Part shown: positions 6,035 to 8,169 of the stretch, piece after piece
Layout of the letters: each line of letters opens with the position of its first letter
Numbering within the stretch: position 1 is the stretch's first letter
Source: Hyphomicrobiales bacterium
GTDB lineage: Bacteria > Pseudomonadota > Alphaproteobacteria > Rhizobiales > Xanthobacteraceae
Length of the DNA: 8,169 bases
Assembly (NCBI GenBank): GCA_016201085.1
Contig: JACQDO010000320.1
Span: 1 to 8,169, forward strand
Direction: 5' to 3'
The notes under the pieces: model-generated
The model's input: only the letters and a program-made list of their open reading frames with translations
Databases searched by the model: none
What the model was told of the DNA's origin: nothing
Program-made: the position numbers and the translations under genes

Positions 6035-6039
6035 CCTCC
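6035..6039 (-). promoter_or_regulatory. Ribosome binding site that decides the start of the Asp-Arg repeat protein
   Basis: GGAGG on the minus strand, 5 bases before the ATG at 6029. An upstream in-frame ATG (6039-6041) overlaps this site and has no ribosome site of its own. Confidence 0.65.
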
Positions 6040-6041
6040 AT

Positions 6042-6064
6042 GTTTCCCACTGGTGCAGGGAAAC
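6042..6064. promoter_or_regulatory. 7-bp inverted repeat directly upstream of the ribosome binding site
   Basis: GTTTCCC (6042-6048), a 9-base loop, and GGGAAAC (6058-6064) form an exact inverted repeat that ends two bases before the GGAGG of the Asp-Arg repeat protein. In the mRNA it would be a stem adjoining the ribosome site; in DNA it could be an operator. No sequence alternative that would sequester the ribosome site was found by eye. Confidence 0.35.
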
Positions 6065-6140
6065 GCCAGAGCGGCAAAATTGTTCGAATATTTCGCAAGG
6101 CGCCTACCGCGCACGATGAATATGCATTCAGAAAGGAACG

Positions 6141-7025
6141 CTAAGCGACGCGGTCGGCCGCCACAGCCGCCGGCGGCTCCGACACAGCCGGCTCGGCCCT
6201 CGGGCGCGGCTTGTTCATGCGCTGACTCAAGAGCTCGAGGAAGCGCTCCTTCGGCGTCGGCGGCGCCACCAGCATGCCCTGGCCGAAGTCGCAGCCCATG
6301 ACCAGCAGCGCCTGAAGGTCGGCCATGCTCTCGATGCCTTTCGCCACCGCCACGCTGCCGAAGCGGTGCGCGAGATCGATGGCCGTCTGGCAGATCGCGG
6401 CATTGGTGGCATCGACCGCGCAATTCTTCACGAACGAGCCGTCCAGCTTGAGTTCGGCGAATGGCAGATCGCGCAGGCTGGAGAACGATGAATAGCCGGC
6501 GCCGAAATCGTCGATGGCGATGGTCACGCCGCTGGCCTTGAGTTCGGCGGCGCATTGTTTCGCCATGGCGATGTCGCGCACGATCTGATCCTCGGTCACT
6601 TCCAGAATCAGGCCGGGCCAGTTTTCCGATTGCGGCCGGTTCTGCGCCACGATATCGGCGATCGGCAGCTTGGAAAGCGCGCTTGCCGGCACGTTGATCG
6701 AGAGATGCAAATTGACGCCGACGTCGGCGAAGATCGTCCAGTTGCGCAGGGTGGTCAGCAGCGCATGCTCGGTGAGATGAGCCAGGCTTTCATCGTCGAT
6801 GCCGGGCAGGAAGCTTTCCGGCCACAGCACGCCTTCCTGCGGATGGCGGATACGCGCGAGCGCTTCGGCGCCGGCCAGGCATTTGCGCTTGAGATCGATT
6901 TTCGGCTGGTACCAGATTTCCAGCCAATTATTGCGCAGAGCCTCGTCGATCGCGACGCGTGTGGGCGCGGCCACCGGCAAACTGGAAAAACGTCTCGTGT
7001 CGTTATTCGCGTCGCGGGCCGTCAT
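6141..7025 (-). CDS. Stand-alone EAL-domain protein (c-di-GMP phosphodiesterase family, altered active site)
   Basis: A 294-residue cytoplasmic protein that is almost entirely one EAL domain (about 24-268). It has no GGDEF, PAS, receiver or membrane segment. EAL enzymes linearise cyclic di-GMP to pGpG with two metal ions. Conserved residues are visible: E54 of the EAL motif (G-A-E-A-L), N111 (S-I-N-V-P), E142 (L-E-V-T-E), D172 and D173 (I-D-D-F-G-A-G-Y-S-S), K193 (L-K-L-D-G-S-F), E232 and Q249 (F-G-Q-G). The motif normally read A-E-G-[VI]-E is A-K-G-I-E here: K229 (codon AAA at 6339-6341, minus strand) replaces the Glu equivalent to E352 of Pseudomonas RocR, which is important for catalysis. 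The protein may therefore bind c-di-GMP without cutting it, or be slow. A Pro/Ala-rich tail (271-294) follows the domain. The ATG at 7025 has only a weak ribosome site (GGGTAA). No clear partner gene adjoins it. Confidence 0.92.
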   Translation of the reverse strand: MTARDANNDTRRFSSLPVAAPTRVAIDEALRNNWLEIWYQPKIDLKRKCLAGAEALARIRHPQEGVLWPESFLPGIDDESLAHLTEHALLTTLRNWTIFADVGVNLHLSINVPASALSKLPIADIVAQNRPQSENWPGLILEVTEDQIVRDIAMAKQCAAELKASGVTIAIDDFGAGYSSFSSLRDLPFAELKLDGSFVKNCAVDATNAAICQTAIDLAHRFGSVAVAKGIESMADLQALLVMGCDFGQGMLVAPPTPKERFLELLSQRMNKPRPRAEPAVSEPPAAVAADRVA

Positions 7026-7356
7026 CCGTTTACCCGACGGTTAGTGGCACTGCCTCCCATATAGCCTCGATTGTCTTAACTATTGGTGCAGGCATGGTTT
7101 TTGAATTCGTTTACCATGCGGGATGCGCGGACCGACCCGCACCGGGGCGATTTCCGCCAATCCCCAAGATTACGTGATTTGACTATCGTTTGGTCACTGA
7201 CCACCCTTTGGGCAGCCGCTGTTATTTTAAGCAGCGTCGGCGGCCAGGGGCGGGTCATTGCGCAAAAAACTGCATGATCACAACGCAATATGGGGGATGG
7301 CACGTCGCTTGCTCCCTTGCCCCTTACCGTGCCCAAAGCACCTCAGGGAGGGAACC
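7026..7356. other. 331-bp divergent intergenic region between the EAL gene and the TRAP gene
   Basis: No convincing gene was found; short open frames here on both strands lack ribosome sites and recognisable features. The stretch is less GC-rich than its flanks in places (about 7060-7120 and 7220-7232). It must hold the promoters for both divergent genes. A TTGACT at 7179-7184 looks like a -35 box for the TRAP gene but has no good -10 at the right distance. A 13-bp palindrome at 7191-7203 and a weak CGCTG/CAGCG stem (7217-7221 with 7232-7236) are the only structures noticed. Confidence 0.6.
7191..7203. promoter_or_regulatory. Perfect 13-bp palindrome TGGTCACTGACCA (candidate operator)
   Basis: TGGTCA, one central C, TGACCA. 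It lies about 150 bases before the TRAP gene start and 7 bases after a possible -35 (TTGACT, 7179-7184). The half-sites recall TGGT/ACCA ends bound by FadR-type GntR regulators, but the spacing differs from the FadR site, so the family assignment is only a guess. A ligand-responsive repressor of the TRAP operon would fit. Confidence 0.4.
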
Positions 7357-8169
7357 ATGCGACGTCGAGACTTCACCAAGTTAGCGTTGGCCGGCGCCGC
7401 CGGCACGATCGCAGCGCCTGCAATCGTCAAGGCGCAAACTGCGTTCAACTGGAAGATGACCAGTTTCTATGGTCCGAACGCGGCGTTCTACTCGACCGGC
7501 CCAGGCAGCGCGAAAGACCTGTGCAAGCGTATCGAGGACATGTCGGGCGGCCGCCTGAAGATCCAATTCTACGGCGCCGGCGAGTTGATCCCGGCCGCCG
7601 AAGGTTTCGACGCCGTATCGTCCGGCACCGTCGAGATGAATTACGCCAACTCCTATTTCTGGACCGGCAAAAGTTTTGCCGCGCAATATTTCTGCGCCGT
7701 ACCCTTCGGTCTCAATTTCCAGGGCTTGAACGGCTGGATGTATGACGGCGGCGGCATCGAGCTTTGGCGCGAGGTGTACGACCGTTTCAATCTGGTGCCG
7801 TTCCTGTGCGGCAATACCGGCGTGCAGATGACCGGTTGGTTCAAGAAGCCGATCGAAAAAGTCGAAGACCTCAAGGGTCTCAAGATGCGCATTCCGGGTC
7901 TGGCCGGGCGCGTCTACAAGGAACTTGGCGTGGACAGTCGCCTGCTGCCGCCGGGCGAAATCTTTCCGGCGCTGGAGCGCGGCGTGATCGACGCCGCGGA
8001 GTTCGTCGGGCCGTATCTCGATCGTCAGCTCGGGCTGCACCGCGCCGCCAAATATTATTACACGACCGGCTGGCACGATACCGCGACCGCCAGCGAACTC
8101 ATCGTCAACAATGCGAAGTGGGCGAGCCTGCCGGCCGATCTCAAGTCGGTGGTAGAGAATGCCTGCGCG
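7357..8169 (+). CDS. TRAP transporter substrate-binding protein, DctP/TakP type (partial at right edge)
   Basis: The first 271 codons of a gene that continues past the window; the family is usually near 360 residues. The N-terminus M-R-R-R-D-F-T-K followed by an Ala-rich core and V-K-A (24-26) is a twin-arginine (Tat) signal peptide, so the protein is exported folded to the periplasm. The mature part matches DctP-family receptors and especially TakP, the 2-oxo-acid binder of Rhodobacter sphaeroides: F-Y-G-A-G-E-L-I-P (71-79), V-P-F-G-L-N (115-120), G-G-G-I-E-L (131-136), C-G-N-T-G-V-Q-M (151-158), G-L-K-M-R (174-178), I-D-A-A-E-F-V-G-P-Y (211-220). R178 is the conserved arginine that salt-bridges the substrate carboxylate; Q157, R178 and E215 align with TakP ligand or sodium residues. 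Position 216 is Phe where TakP has Trp. GGGAGGGA (7346-7353) precedes the ATG. The DctQ and DctM membrane subunits would be expected just downstream. Confidence 0.93.
   Translation, partial: MRRRDFTKLALAGAAGTIAAPAIVKAQTAFNWKMTSFYGPNAAFYSTGPGSAKDLCKRIEDMSGGRLKIQFYGAGELIPAAEGFDAVSSGTVEMNYANSYFWTGKSFAAQYFCAVPFGLNFQGLNGWMYDGGGIELWREVYDRFNLVPFLCGNTGVQMTGWFKKPIEKVEDLKGLKMRIPGLAGRVYKELGVDSRLLPPGEIFPALERGVIDAAEFVGPYLDRQLGLHRAAKYYYTTGWHDTATASELIVNNAKWASLPADLKSVVENACA

Noticed and set aside
6030..6098. N-terminal extension of the Asp-Arg repeat protein to 6098
   Set aside because: The extension precedes a perfect signal peptide and would read through the GGAGG site and inverted repeat; the 6029 start is better.
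7076..7336. 86-codon minus-strand frame in the EAL/TRAP spacer
   Set aside because: No ribosome site, mixed composition and no signal or domain; it covers the probable promoter region of the TRAP gene.

Overview
The window is GC-rich with dense genes, strong GGAGG-type ribosome binding sites and three-codon periodicity. Its gene content (bacterial Ku/LigD end joining, a Tat-exported TRAP substrate-binding protein, RlpA-like and Fet4-like small proteins) points to an alphaproteobacterium, most likely of the Hyphomicrobiales (Bradyrhizobium/Xanthobacteraceae-like). That placement is inferred from gene content and style; there is no rRNA or other marker. No rRNA, tRNA, CRISPR array, insertion sequence or phage gene was seen.

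Left (1-3412, + strand): the 3' end of ku, then ligD only 5 bases later, then a small two-helix membrane protein of the low-affinity iron permease family, closed by an intrinsic terminator. Ku binds DNA ends and LigD trims, fills and seals them, so the first two genes are a complete non-homologous end-joining (NHEJ) module. The membrane protein appears to be a third cistron of the same transcript. All three products carry strongly basic, low-complexity segments.

Middle (3413-5780): an exported RlpA-like double-psi beta-barrel protein (+) converges on, and overlaps by 32 bases, a small secreted protein of unknown function (-). That small gene lies downstream of a nitroreductase-family flavoprotein on the minus strand, with which it probably forms an operon. 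Divergent from the nitroreductase is a carboxymuconolactone-decarboxylase-like protein (+). It ends at a perfect 11-bp hairpin that probably terminates transcription from both sides.

Right (5781-8169): a very small exported protein with an Asp-Arg repeat (-) has an inverted repeat directly upstream of its ribosome binding site. A stand-alone EAL-domain protein (-) retains most c-di-GMP phosphodiesterase residues but has Lys where the conserved Glu of the E-G-[VI]-E motif belongs. A 331-bp intergenic region with a perfect 13-bp palindrome separates it from a Tat-exported TRAP transporter substrate-binding protein (+), which resembles the 2-oxo-acid binder TakP and runs off the right edge.

Most of the window is ordinary accessory or housekeeping content. 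I did not find a clearly new multi-gene system. The best leads are the membrane protein attached to the NHEJ operon, the altered EAL active site, and a few well-formed palindromes or hairpins in regulatory positions.
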